NCBI GenBank assembly: GCA_033060915.1 | Contig: CM065389.1 | Span: 19,089,501 to 19,153,500 of the forward strand | From: Euryodendron excelsum | Taxonomy: Eukaryota > Streptophyta > Magnoliopsida > Ericales > Pentaphylacaceae | Direction of reading: 5' to 3' | Length of the DNA: 64,000 bases | Shown: positions 21,758-32,724 of the stretch, piece by piece | How positions within the stretch are numbered: the stretch's first letter is position 1 | Layout: every line of letters starts with the position of its first letter | The notes under the pieces: generated by a model | Seen by the model: only the letters and a program-made list of their open reading frames with translations | Database searches by the model: none | What the model was told of the DNA's origin: nothing | Program-made: the position numbers and the translations under genes

Positions 21758-24707
21758 TGTCGCGCCCAAATTTTTCGCACTCAAGGAATATGCACACAAG
21801 CAGGAAAAATACTGTACTCTCTCGTTAGAACTCATCCTCCTAGAAGAATGAGTGTGACTAAGTTTGAATTGAAAATTTGGTTTGAATAAAGGGCTTTGTA
21901 GAAAAAGTTCGGAGTCGCCACCTAACTTGATTAAGGTGAGTTATGTCACCTAAAAACTAAGCAGAATCTGAAGATTACACTTAGAGTTTTTGAAAAAGCT
22001 TTGAAAACTACCTCGAGAGAAGGATTTTTTTAAAAAATAGGTTGTTTAGCAACCTTTTAAAAAAATGTAAGCCCTTTTTTGAAAATAACTCCATTTGGTC
22101 TTTGAAAACAGTGTTCTAGGTTCGGAGGTTGATTACTTGTAGGGAAGACGCACTAAGCCATCACTCTACCCCACCCTTGTAGAACCTACATGTTTATTCA
22201 CCCTAGATTCACCCATTAGAGTCTTTGATTAATAAATGTCCAATACTATATACTTTAAAAAAGATTTTTTAGAAAAAAATTGACATGATGCATGATATGC
22301 AAATGTAATAGAAAGATTTGCTTCGAAAATAGATTTGAAAAGAACTTAATTTGATGTTGAAAACAGATTTGAAAAGACAGATTTGACAGAAAGATTTGAT
22401 TTTGAAAATTGATTTGGAAAGAAGAATTGAAGTTTGAAATTCGAAAGAAAGTTTTGGAAATTAAAATTGAAGATTTGAAAATAGATTTTTGGAATTGGAA
22501 GTTTGAAAAAGATTGTGGAAATAGAAACTTGAAAAAGCTTGTGACCGACACCCATGTGGGTTGCCTACGTATCCTTTTCGGGAATCAGGTCAGTCATAGT
22601 TCGGACAAGAGTCTGATTGAAAATAGAATATTTTGATTGAAAAAAGAAACTGAGTTGAAATTTGGATTGGAAAATTAGGAAATTGAACTTTAATTGGAAG
22701 ATTTGAAAAGATTGGTTTTGGAAAGCTTGGTTTTAGAAAACCTAGATTTAGAAAGATAGAACTTAGGAAAGACTTGAGGTTTAAGAAAGATTGGACTTGA
22801 CTTGGAAGATTAGGGAAACATTCGATTTAGGAAAGTTTCAAAATAGGAAAGTTCTGTTTTAGGAAAGTTTCAAATGGGAAAGATTTTGAAATTGGAAAGT
22901 TTTGAATTTAGAAAATTTCAATTTAAGAAAAAGTTGATTTTTGGAAAGATTTGGGTTATGAAAAGTTTGATTTAAGAAAGATTTGAAATTTGGAAAGTTT
23001 AAAATTTAGAAAGTTTTAACTTAAGAAAGTTTCGAATTTAGAAAGTTTTGACTTAAGAAAGTTTTAAATTTAGAAAGTTTTGGATTTGGAAAGATTTGAA
23101 ATTTAGAAAGTTTAGAATTTTAGAAAGATTCGAAGTTTGAGTTTTAGAAATACTGGAAATTAAAAAAGGTTTGAGTTTAAGAATGATTTGAAAATTTTAG
23201 ATTTGGAAATTTGAGGTTTAGGAAGGAATGAGATTAGGAAGGATTGGGATTAGGAAAGGTTTGGATTGGGAAAGATTGGGATTCCTATTTCTTAAAACAA
23301 AAGATTGGGCTTTATTTCTAAAAGGGGGTGATTTGATTTTATTTTAAAAAACGGAGGATTGGATCTAATTTCCTAAATGGGAGATTGGATTTAGTTTCCC
23401 AAAACGGAGGATATGATTTGACATGGAATTGGAAAGATAAAGTTTTTGAAAATCCTAGATTTGGAAGTCTATGGTTTGATGTAGAAAATAGGTTTTGAAA
23501 ATTGATGGTTGATGTAAAAAGGAAGTTTTGGAAATTTAGGTTTTGAGGCAAGATTGAAAATCATATTTTAGGAAAGAAGACTATGGTTTCTTAACCATGG
23601 CTCTAGGGCTTGACTTAGGCTTCAAGAAAAGAGTTTTTAGAAAGTAGAACTTTTTGGAAAGGAAGATTTTTGGAAGGAGATCTTAGAAAGGTTTTTTTTT
23701 TTTTTTTAGAAAGTAAACTTGAAAAGAGAGTTTTTGAAAACGAATTTTGGAAAAAGTTTTTAGAAAGGAAACTTAAGGAGTATTTTTAGAAAGTGAATTT
23801 TGGAGAGAACTTTGGGAAGGAATTTGAAAAGAGCTTTTAGGAAAGTGAGTTTTGTGAAGGGAAGTTTTAGAAAGCAATTTTTAGAAAGCATTTTTTGAAA
23901 GAATATTGGAGAAAGTTTTTAGAAAGTATATTGGAGAAGAAATTTTAGAAAGTTATATTTGAAAAGAGATTTTGGAGAGATTTAAAAAGAGGTACTGGTG
24001 TTAACCTTGGTTTTAAGTGTTTTCGCCACTCTGACGGCAATCCCGTGACACAGGGGTTTGTTGGCAATTTCCTATATCGACTTGTTTACGAGTGTTTCTG
24101 CCACTCTGACGGTTGCGATGTTTACGAGTACTTCTGCTACTCTGACGGTTCGCTATCATTCCAGAGACTGCCTAATTTCGGGAAGCTGCTAGGTGGACTT
24201 ATCGCTTAAGTAATCAACTTTCTTGAAAGACGTGCAAAATAATGGACATTTCTTCATTGGCGGGCTAGCAGGCGCTAAAGGTAGACCATTCTACTATGTT
24301 GGGGACTTGGGGTCTCGTCCCGGTTGATGAGTTTGAAGGGACTTACCATTTCAAAGATTTTTCTCAAAAAACGTGCGGATGGGATGGTCTTACCACATTG
24401 AGAAATCAACTTTCTTAAAAGGCGTGCTGGATTGAATTAGAATTGGAATTAGAATTGAAATTGGATTTGAGATTAAAACGGGACTTACCGTTTTCGAAAA
24501 GACATGCCCATTGAAATTGGTCCGAACAATGCCCCCAAAGGTATTTTGGTCATTTTGCTTCTATTTGGGTCCGGAAGGCCCGTCAAGTGATGGATTGACT
24601 GATTTAAGTTTGGAAAACTGATTTAAATTGGAATATGTCTGTATTGACTTGAACTTAAGTATGGACGGACTGGAGATTGCCGAGCTGGCAAAAATAGGAT
24701 GCTTACA
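21758..24707 (-). mobile_element. Element A 3' LTR (2.95 kb, internally deleted)
   Basis: Minus strand from TGTAAGCATCC (24707) to GGGCGCGACA (21758). Compared with the 5' LTR, sequence equivalent to about 36961-38765 is missing at 23991, a loss of about 1.8 kb. The missing part holds the palindromes, TATA box, leader and candidate intron, so this LTR should have no promoter. Single minisatellite units remain near 24026, 24093 and 24127. Confidence 0.88.
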
Positions 24708-24725
24708 GCTGCCCCTCTTTTTCTG
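24708..24725 (-). promoter_or_regulatory. Polypurine tract of element A
   Basis: Minus strand CAGAAAAAGAGGGGCAGC directly before LTR start TGTAAGCATCC. This fixes the orientation of element A and the exact 3' LTR start. Confidence 0.88.
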
Positions 24726-24903
24726 TCTTTGCTTGTTGAAGACAGAAAATGATAGAGTAACAGTCTCATATTGACCATGAGGCGGTTGGAGAGACGGACT
24801 TTGAAAATTTCTAAAAATTGGAGTTTGTAAACGGATATCAGGCTCAAAAGGCCTTTGAAATCAAGTTTTGGAGGGAAAAGGGCAAAACTGCCCGGAATTT
24901 GAC

Positions 24904-24966
24904 ACTGGCGTCATTACTAGTGACACCTGGCTTAAAATTGCCTTGGCGCCACTGCTAGTGGCACCA
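24904..24966 (+). promoter_or_regulatory. Palindrome pair upstream of the antisense gene
   Basis: A degenerate inverted repeat (TGGCGTCA / TGACACCT, 24905-24930) is followed by TGGCGCCACT-GCT-AGTGGCACCA (24944-24966, one mismatch). Both palindromes and the linker between them (GGCTTAAAATTGCCT) align with the pair at 10648-10709 in LTR U3. Here they lie inside element A, pointing at the plus-strand gene. I see no TATA box in the next 100 bp. Confidence 0.6.
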
Positions 24967-25166
24967 GGCTTGGGAACAAAACTAGAAAATTTTTTGGTTC
25001 GAACACTTGCGGGATTGGAAGAGTTTTTGAAAAACTGAGTCTTTGTGACAACATCGACTTGGACATTGAAGGAGTGCTCCCTAGGGACCACGAACGATTG
25101 CCGAAAGTAGAGACCGTCGTTGGAAAAGTTGCCGGAAGAGAAGATTTCGCCGGATAATTCCAAGAA

Positions 25167-26127
25167 GTGAGTTTTTGATTTTATATCGATTTTGATGTGT
25201 AGAATTCCATTTGAGCCATGTGAACAGTGGAAATTGATGTTTTGAACATTGTGGTGAAGTTATTTTTGCATTTTGGTGCTTGTCAGATGGAATTTGGGTG
25301 ATTTTACGTGTTTATGTAAAGGGAGTTTTTGCAGGAATTGGGGGTTTGTTCCTGCAGCTTTGGTTATTAGTTTTTTTAGCTAAATTTTTATACCGTGTGC
25401 TTTAGAAAAATGTGTTTAACAGTAGTGTGAAGTTTCGTGATTTTTTTTTAAAACTTTTTGAATTTTTGAATTTTTAAAAAATAAAAAAATACTTGAAAAA
25501 TAAAGAAAATTAAGAAAATTTAGGAAATTGATGAAATTATCAGAGTTTAAAATTTAGAAAAATATTTTAGAAAACATTTGAAATGATTTTGAGAAATTTT
25601 ATGACAACTTTGAAAACCATTAATTTATTGAAAAATAAAACAAGTCCTTTAAAAGCTTAGAAATTTTTGAAAAAATGTGTGCGAGTGTTGGTGCTATGTG
25701 ATTGTGTTGTTGTAGAGTGCATGGTTTGTGTTTTGTGTTGATGTGGGTGTTGTAGGGACCATTTTTTAAGCGGAACTCTGCCAAATGTTTTTTCAAAATT
25801 AGGAAAGAGTTGGAAAAGTTTTGGAATAAAATCTTTTTGAAAGAAAAAGATAGAAAACCCTTGAGGTTTAGAAAATCCATTTTGACTCAAAGTTGAAAAA
25901 TCAAAATGTATAGGAAATTCATTTTGACTCAGAAGCGAAATTTTAAAATCAAAATGTGTAGGAAATTTATTTTGACTTGGAATTGAAAATCTTTTATTTA
26001 TTTTTTTTATATTTTTTCGTTTATTTATTTATTTTATTGTTTCTCTTTCTTCTTTTTCTACTCCTCATCTCTTTTATCTTTCTGAGTCATACTTACCTTA
26101 TGTCGATATTCTTACCTTGACCTTCAG
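25167..26127 (+). other. Candidate 961-nt 5'-UTR intron of the antisense gene
   Basis: The donor GTGAGTTTTT is at 25167. The acceptor is TTACCTTGACCTTCAG|G at 26126-26127, two bases before the ATG at 26129. The interval is very AT-rich, with long T runs near the 3' end and no open frame, as in plant introns. The upstream exon would be about 24970-25166. Prediction from sequence only. Confidence 0.5.
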
Positions 26128-26128
26128 G

Positions 26129-27809
26129 ATGGCAGACACGATTTTGAGTCGACTGGGAGCTTGGCATGACAATTATCCTTCAGATGAGCAAGATATCTTT
26201 CGCCGATCCTTCGGTCTAGTGGCTTCACTTCTGTTAGTGCAGCTTGTTCCAAGATTCATGAAGGCAGTGATTCCGTTTTGGCAGCCTAGCTTTTCTCTTT
26301 TCCGCTTTTGAGAGTGCGAGCTTACTCCTACGCCTCATGAGTATGGTTTTCTCTTTGGTTTCAGAGATGATTCAGCCGAAATCATAGGGCCCATTTTTCA
26401 TGACGGTTGTATTACAATTGTCTCATCCTAGCTTGGACTTTGGTGCGAGGTTCTTTCATCTTCCTCTCTGCCCTAGTTTTCTTACATTCCAGCGGAGTTC
26501 CTTTTTTCCCGCTTTGAGTTTACGACGGGTATGAGAGCCCATTCAGGTGATTGGCATACTTCCCAGGATTGGTCTATTTCCCGCATGATTGCTCTAGCCC
26601 TGCTCTTTCTAAACTATTTGGTATTCCCACGAGGAGATGATTTAGTTGACTGCCAATTATGTGCACTACTTACTCGGACTCGTAAAGGGCACTCATATGC
26701 TCCTATGGTTGTAGGGGAGACCTTTGTGAGCCTTACCAGATTCCAGCAAACGGTTGATGCTCATTTTTGGGGATGCGTTGCGCTCTTTCAACTTTGGGCA
26801 ATTGGGCATTTATTTGTTACTCCTCTATTCCAGCATACATGGTATCCCGAACTTGACCATATGCGCTCCCTGGCGAGATCTCAGAGAGCTATGGCAGATG
26901 TGGCAAGGTTTTCGCAGACCGCTATAGCTTGGGTTGACTACCTTCAGAGCATAAGGTCGGGCACGGTCAAGTGGTATTCAGGACTAGTTGGTAGGTATTG
27001 CTTGAGAGTTCGGCCTTCCGAGAGAGCCTTCGTGCCCCTAGCAGGCTTACGGGGCATTGCCCCTTTCTTTGGGATTAAAGTTCTACGATAGCTTGGTAGG
27101 AGTTAGGATATCCCTTATCTAGCATCTGCGATTGAGTTCACTCTTGTATTTAAGGCATCGATCCTGAGAGCGTTGGTAGAGAGAGTTATGAATATATGGA
27201 GATCTTTGCTTCCACACGTGGATGATGACGACCCCTTCTCTATCATGCCCTTTGAGACTGAGACTTACCACTATTGGCTCCGACGCTATGTGTTAGGTTC
27301 TAGAAGACTTAAGGACCTACTCTTTGAGACTCCTTTACCTCTCGTAGGGTACATTGACTTTTTGACAGCTATGATTGTTCAGGGGTGTCGTGATAAGCGG
27401 CAAAACTGACGGTTGATATGGGTATTGCATGATCGGTTGAGAGCGAAAGATGTTGAGGTAGCTTCTCTGGAGATGCAGCTAGCAGCGGCCAGATCGAGAC
27501 ATGATAGCTCACCCTTGAGTATCGTGAGGGGACTTAGGCGGCCACGAGGCGTTCTAGACAGTTCCATTCCCCCAGAGGATGATGTTGCAGATAGTCAGTC
27601 TTTGCGAGAGGTGGTGGAGTTCTTTACCCCGGGAGAGGGATATGCTTTTGGCCAGATATGCAGACTACGAGCAGGGTCGACTTGGGTCATTGACACCTGG
27701 TACTTCTTTGAGTGCTCCTCTTGCAGTTTGCGAGCTAGTTGATCGCTGCTTAGTCGATTCCTTTTCCGATGACGATGAGGAGCTATATATTTTTGCCTCT
27801 TGCTCCTAG
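26129..27809 (+). pseudogene. Antisense extra ORF of element A: DUF7745 / plant-mobile-domain-like protein, decayed
   Basis: Starts at ATGGCAGACACG (MADTILSRLGAW) just after a strong splice acceptor. One frame can be followed from 26129 to 27742, about 540 codons, with six in-frame stops (26309 TGA, 26429 TAG, 26474 TAG, 27089 TAG, 27104 TAG, 27407 TGA) and no frameshift until near 27630. There a neighbouring frame (ending 27809) gives the more family-like tail (ARYADYEQGRLGSL). Family features from memory of plant DUF7745 proteins: 'AVIPFWQPSFSLFRF', 'LTPTPHEYGFL', 'ALALLFLNYLVFP', 'AETF/GETFVSLTRFQ', 'FWGCVALFQLWAIGHL', 'FVPLAGLRGIAPFFGIKVLR'. The role in the cell is unknown; such domains occur in plant transposons and in a few host regulators. 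It converges on pol, whose end is 28484. Not expected to make protein now. Confidence 0.7.
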
Positions 27810-28483
27810 ATTTATTGATTCCTGCATTTATAGAGAGACAGATTTCATTTTAGTATTATATACCTTTTTACCTTATGAACTTATAGCCTTCCATACTTTT
27901 GGTACGCTTTTCAGTGAGCTCATTTGGACTAACCAATTTAACTCTAATCTGAGAGGACTTTTAGGGTTTGTGGTGTGGGTTTTTACTTTCGAAAGAAAGG
28001 AAAAGGCTCAAACCTACCATTCTACTAGCGATCACTGTTAATGCTTTTTGGTCCAGTAGCACTTTTCTGGGTATTCTTATCTTTCTTTGGGTACCTCACC
28101 CCTTTTTTTTTTTTTTATTGGTGAATTAACAAAAGCGCTTGTGTGAACTTGGAATAATACTTCAGGGATTCTCTTCTTTCCTCCTTCTCTTTTTCCTTTT
28201 TTTTCTTTTTTTTTTTAATGCATATCCTCAGTGCTCTATCTCAACTTAGCGTGATCGCTCTGTTAGGAAATGTTTTCGAAGGAGAGTAATCGGCTCTAAG
28301 GGTTTGACGAAGGTTTTTTTTTTAAATGTATGGGGAATGAAACAAGGGCCTCTCGTCATTTTGAAATTAAATCGCTTAGTCCATAGAGCTTTACCATTGA
28401 AATCATACCCAACTAATTAGCTAAGATTAGGGAAATTAGATTTTATTGCTTCCGTACAGAAACCAAAGGTCTAGCTTTTGAAA
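27810..28483. other. Spacer between convergent antisense gene and pol
   Basis: Non-coding. Contains the block 'AAGGCTCAAACCTACCATTC' near 28000, shared with both B elements, and T-rich runs (28107-28117, 28198-28216). It may hold the 3' ends of two convergent transcripts; no clear polyadenylation signal was picked out. Confidence 0.5.
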
Positions 28484-29388
28484 TCACATGTAGTAGTGTT
28501 TGACAGCATCTGATTTCAACGAACTAGGGAATTCTTGACCATCCATTTTTTCCAAAATGTGAGCTCCTCCAGACAAGACCTTTTTTTTATCATGAACGGC
28601 CCTCCATAGTTTGGAGCAAATTTCCCTTATGCTGCTTCTTGGTGAGGGAATATCTTTTTTAACACCAAATCTCTCAGTTGGAATGATCGAGGCCTCACCT
28701 TCTTATCAAATGCCCTAGTCATTGGCCTTCTGTAGCACTGAGCGTGGTAAACTGTAGCCAACCGCTTCTCATTTAGCAGGCAGAGTTGAGCATATCAGTC
28801 TTTGATCCACTCCACTTCATCTAACTTGGTTTCCATTAGGATCCTTAGGGAAGGAATCTCAATTTCAATAGGGATGACTGCCTCTGTACCATAGACCAGT
28901 TCGTAGGGAGTACCTCTGGTAAAAACCCTCATAGTAGTTCGGTAGGCTATCAATGTAAAGGAAGTTTCTCGTGCCAGTCTTTGTAATTGTCAACCATCTT
29001 TCGAAGTATTTTCTTGATGTTTTTGTTGGCTTCTTCTACTGCTCCGTTCATCTGATGCCGATAGGTAACTGAATTTCGGTAGGTAATGTGAAACTTTTGG
29101 CATAACTTTGATACTAACTCATTATTTAGATTGGAAGCGTTGTTAGTAATGAGTGATTCAGGAATCCCATATCGGCAGATGATGTGATTCTTTATAAACT
29201 TTTCCACGACCTTCTTGGTAACATGAACGTAGGAGACTACTTCCACCCACTTAGTGAAATAATCAATGGTAACCAAAATTAAACAGTGGCCGTTGGAGGC
29301 TTTGGGAGTGATAGGGCCAATCATATCGATCCCCGATGTAAAAAAGGGCCAAGGGGCTAACATGGAATGAAGCCCTGTGGACGGAAAA
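28484..29388 (-). pseudogene. Element A integrase (core and C-terminal part), inactive
   Basis: The core reads GIDMIGPITPK, TIDYFTKWVE and CRYGIPESLI, then NGAVEEANKNIKKIL. In the frame starting at 29477 the DDE triad falls at residues 51 (D), 112 and 148 (E), with 35 residues between the last two as usual. Residue 112 is N (codon at 29142-29144, AAC, a single transition from an Asp codon), so catalysis would be lost. The C-terminal part continues past a stop (28950) as TPYELVYGTEAVIPIEIEIP and AFDKKVRPRSFQLRDLV, and ends at TGA 28484-28486. Upstream, the H2C2 zinc-binding region is missing: sequence jumps in frame from the second RNase H to the core at about 29388. Confidence 0.85.
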
Positions 29389-29672
29389 AGTTTGGCATAT
29401 CGAGTTTGGTACACGTCCTTGGATTGCTGCATAACCAGATTTGAATCTCCAAAAACAGTCAGTTCATCAATCTTCATCTCTAATGCTAGGCTTAATCCTA
29501 GGATACAAGCCTCATATTCGGTGATGTTGTTGGTGCATGGATCTAGTTACAGCTTAACCACAATGGGGTATTGACTACCCGTTCTTGATACTACTACTGC
29601 CCCAATGCCAGCTCCCCTTTTGTTAGCAGCCCCATCAAAATACATCTTCCACTCGGTTTTTTCTTACTCTTC
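29385..29672 (-). pseudogene. Element A second (archaeal-type) RNase H, truncated
   Basis: Reads MYFDGAANKRGAGIGAVVV, then ITEYEACILGLSLALEM and VFGDSNLVMQQ. The D, E and D expected of an RNase H active site are all visible (FDGA, EYEA, GDSN). An in-frame TAA (29547-29549) breaks it. The domain stops after QTRYAKL, where the rest of the domain and the integrase zinc finger are deleted. A second RNase H after the original one is an established mark of the Tat lineage and supports placing element A there. Confidence 0.8.
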
Positions 29673-31114
29673 AATCGCATTGTCAGCGTATAGTATATCT
29701 CCGTCGGGGAATTGGGGTTCTATGGATTGGTAATCATCAATAGGGTTCTCAGCCAGATAATCAGCTATCACCTGCCCCTTGACTGTTTTACGCATAGTGA
29801 ATACAATATTGAATTCTGACAGGATCATGTGCCATCGGGTAATTCTGCTGGACAAGGTTGGTTTCTCAAATATATATTTGAGGGGATCCATTCGAGAGAT
29901 ATGGAAAGTGGTATAATAAAACATGTAAAGTGAAGCCTGTGAGCTGCCCAGGCTAATGCACAACAGGTTTTCTTGAGATCCGAATACTTTGTTTCATATG
30001 ACAGGAACTTTTTATTGAGTTAATAAATGACTTGCTCCTTTCTTCCCGTTTCATCATGCTGCCCCGAAACACACCCCATGGAAGTATCCAAAACTGACAT
30101 GTACATCAATAACGGGCACCTCAGGGTAGGTGCCACTAGAACTGGAGGATTTTGTAGGTATTCTTTGATTCTCTCAAAAACCATTTGACAGTTATCGTCC
30201 CACTCTTTTGAAACATCTTTCTTGAGGAGTTTGAAAATTGGTTCGCATATTTGAGCGATGAACCTGCTGATGAAGTTTAGTTTCCCCAAAAAGGACCGAA
30301 TCTCTTTTTCCCTTCTCAGAGCGGGCATTTCGACGATGAACTTGACTTTGGCAGGATCAATCTCTATCCCCTTTTCATTGACTATAATCCCCAGCAACTT
30401 CCCTGAAGATACTCTGAAGGTGCACTTGGCAGGATTTAGCTTGAGCTGATACTTATGAAGACGGTAAAACACCTTCCGTAGGTTGAATAGGTGATCTTTC
30501 TGTTGTTTAGACTTAATGATCATGTCATCCACATAAATTTTCACTTCCTGATGCATCATATCATGAAATAAGTTTACCATAGCCTTTTGGTAGGTTACCC
30601 CTGCGTTGTGAAGTCTGAATGGCATAACTTTATAACAATACACTCCTCAAGGGGTGATGATAGCAGTCTTCTCTCGATCCTCTTTAGCTAGCTTGATCTA
30701 GTTGTATCCCGAAAAGCCATCCATGAAGGAAAACATTTCATGACCGACTGTGTTGTCAACAAGCAAGTCTATGTGTAGGAGAGGAGAATCATCATTTGGA
30801 CTGCCCTTGTTAAGGTCCCGAAAATTAATACACATCCACACCTCGCCATCTTTCTTGGGTATAGGGACAATGTTAGCCAGTCATTGGGGATACTCTACTA
30901 CTTGAAAAAATCCTGCTTGGAACTATTTAATCACTTCCTCTTTAATCTTCAGACTCCATTCTGGCTTTAATCTCCTCAACTTCTGCTTAAAGGGTTTCAC
31001 TTGCGGGTCTAGGGGTAATTTGTCTTCCACAATGGATTCATCAAGCCCATGCATGTCTTGATAGGACCAACCGAAAACATCTAGGTATGCACGCCATAAT
31101 TCCTCGCGCTGCCA
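29673..31114 (-). pseudogene. Element A reverse transcriptase and first RNase H, broken
   Basis: In order on the minus strand: the linker to RT (FGWSYQDMHGLDESI), the RT fingers (VWMCINFRDLNKGSPNDD), DGFSGYN, then VMPFRLHNAGVTYQKAM and the catalytic IYVDDMIIKS. RT continues through SGKLLGIIVNEKGIEIDP, FLGKLNFISRFIAQICEPIF and LDTSMGC of the RNase H start. The first RNase H then runs to SRMDPLKYIFEKP and VKGQVIADYLAENP. Stops: 30923-30925 TAG, 30698-30700 TAG, 30647-30649 TGA and one at 30020. A frameshift lies near 29925. At two of the TAG sites the family normally has Gln, and at the TGA it has Trp, as far as I recall. The active-site YVDD is intact. Confidence 0.88.
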
Positions 31115-31957
31115 TTAATCTAGGCTTGCGCTGATTCTAAGTTCTTTTGGATCCTCTTTACTCCCCAAATTAACTATTTCTGTTTCCTCAATGTTTGGGG
31201 TACTACGGTTCTCATGTCTTCCTATTTGTTCCCAAATTTCCTCTGGTGCCTCTTCTGAATAATTCACGTCCACTGTAATTCCTAGTTGTTGGTCATCAAA
31301 CTCAGTGTTAAAGTCATTATTTATCAGAATTGTCATTCTCTGGATTAGTCAAGTAAAACGTCAGATGCAAGGGTCCCTAGCATGGAAAATAGTGTGCAAT
31401 GAATCAAACAAAAAGAAATATATATTTTTTCATTAACAATAAATTGATTTAAAAGTTAAGACAAGTAAATTAAAAGGATAAAATTTATTTATGGCAAATC
31501 AGCTGCTCCGGGATTTTGCTCTAGTGAGCTTTGTACTGAAATTTATGAGCACGGATGACATCCTTGCTGGCCCAGTTATGCAAGTTCTCGCTTGGCAACA
31601 TTACTCGAATGGACCCATCTTGAGTTATTCCAGTGTCGGCTATTATGACTGGTACTTCTTCTTAAACTTTCCTCTTCTTCAGACTCTTATCTGATATAGA
31701 CATTCTCCTTCCCATATCTAACTACCTGAATTGATATGAGAGCTCCATAGTAGCTTTCTTATCAGCCCTCTTCTTCTGCACTGCTTCTTTTCTCTCTTTT
31801 CTTGTAGGTTCATATCCTAACCCAAAGGTAGGTTCGGCCGACGGTATTTCTACGATCCTAGGCCTTCCTTGTAAATATTTCCCTAAGCCTTCCCTGGATG
31901 AAATCCATTTGTTTTGAAGTACCGCACTATCGTCTGAGAATTTTGAAAATATTTCGG
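31115..31957 (-). pseudogene. Element A linker between protease and RT
   Basis: Weakly conserved part of the polyprotein. One frame (31115-31336) carries EETEIVNLGSKEDPKELRI, which in this lineage lies just before RT. Upstream, another frame reads TNGFHPGKA and LQEKREKKQCRRRG with several stops. This is the G-rich/basic 'NGF.PGKGLG' stretch of the family. No separate gene. Confidence 0.65.
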
Positions 31958-32724
31958 CTATACTTGATCTTCTTTCTGCACGACAGTGATATATTCAAAC
32001 GACTGAATGCAAGAGGGCGATTCAGTGTCAGATGCGACCATATCAGCTTTGTTTATGGCGAATTCTTTTTCAGCAAAAACAGAAATCAACTTGGAGCCTA
32101 CGATGAACTTGACTTTCTGATGAAGGTTAGAAAGGATTGCACCCACCGAATGAATCCAAGGTCGCCTTAACAGCAAATTGTAGATAGCCGGAATATGCTA
32201 GACTTCGAACTTGATTGCGAAGGTTATGGCCCTATCTCAATGGGCATTTTAATTTCCTTCATAGCTTCCCTCTAAGAACCATCAAAGGCACAAGTGACCA
32301 TACTGTTGTTATTCAAATAAGTTTGGTCCATTCCAAGCCTTTCTAGGGTAGAATATGAGCAAGCGTTCAAAGCCGACCCATTATCTATTAATACTTTGGC
32401 TACCATTTTTCCTCTTGTTCTTATAGCGATATGTACAACATGGGTATAGCCCATTCCGTAAGCAGGAATTTCATCATCTGAGAAGGTAATGATGTTCGGG
32501 GCCATGATGAAGCTCACCATGTTATGTAGGTTATCCGGCATGAAATTCTCAGGCACAGGAGCATCTTTGAGGATCTTCAACAAAACATCTCGGCGTACTT
32601 CAGAGGTGAGTAGCAGGCCTAACATTGAAATATGGGTTGGGGCTTTTCTGAATTGTTCCATGATGTTGTAGTCGACCTTTCCCAAAGCTTTGGTGAATTC
32701 TGATATCTCTTGATCTGTTGGCTA
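31958..32724 (-). pseudogene. Element A aspartic protease (retropepsin-like), broken
   Basis: Reads QFRKAPTHISMLGLLLTSEV, LLKILKDAPVPENFMPDN and ITFSDDEIPAYGMG, then VLIDNGSALNACSYSTLERL with the catalytic DNGS (residues 101-104 of the frame starting 32685; near 32380). The flap part follows, then LLRRPWIHSVGAILSNLHQK near 32170. DNGS in place of DTGS is normal in this lineage. Stops at 32272 and 32722 (both TAG). A one-base loss near 32230 shifts the frame (the next part reads from 32176). Confidence 0.85.
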
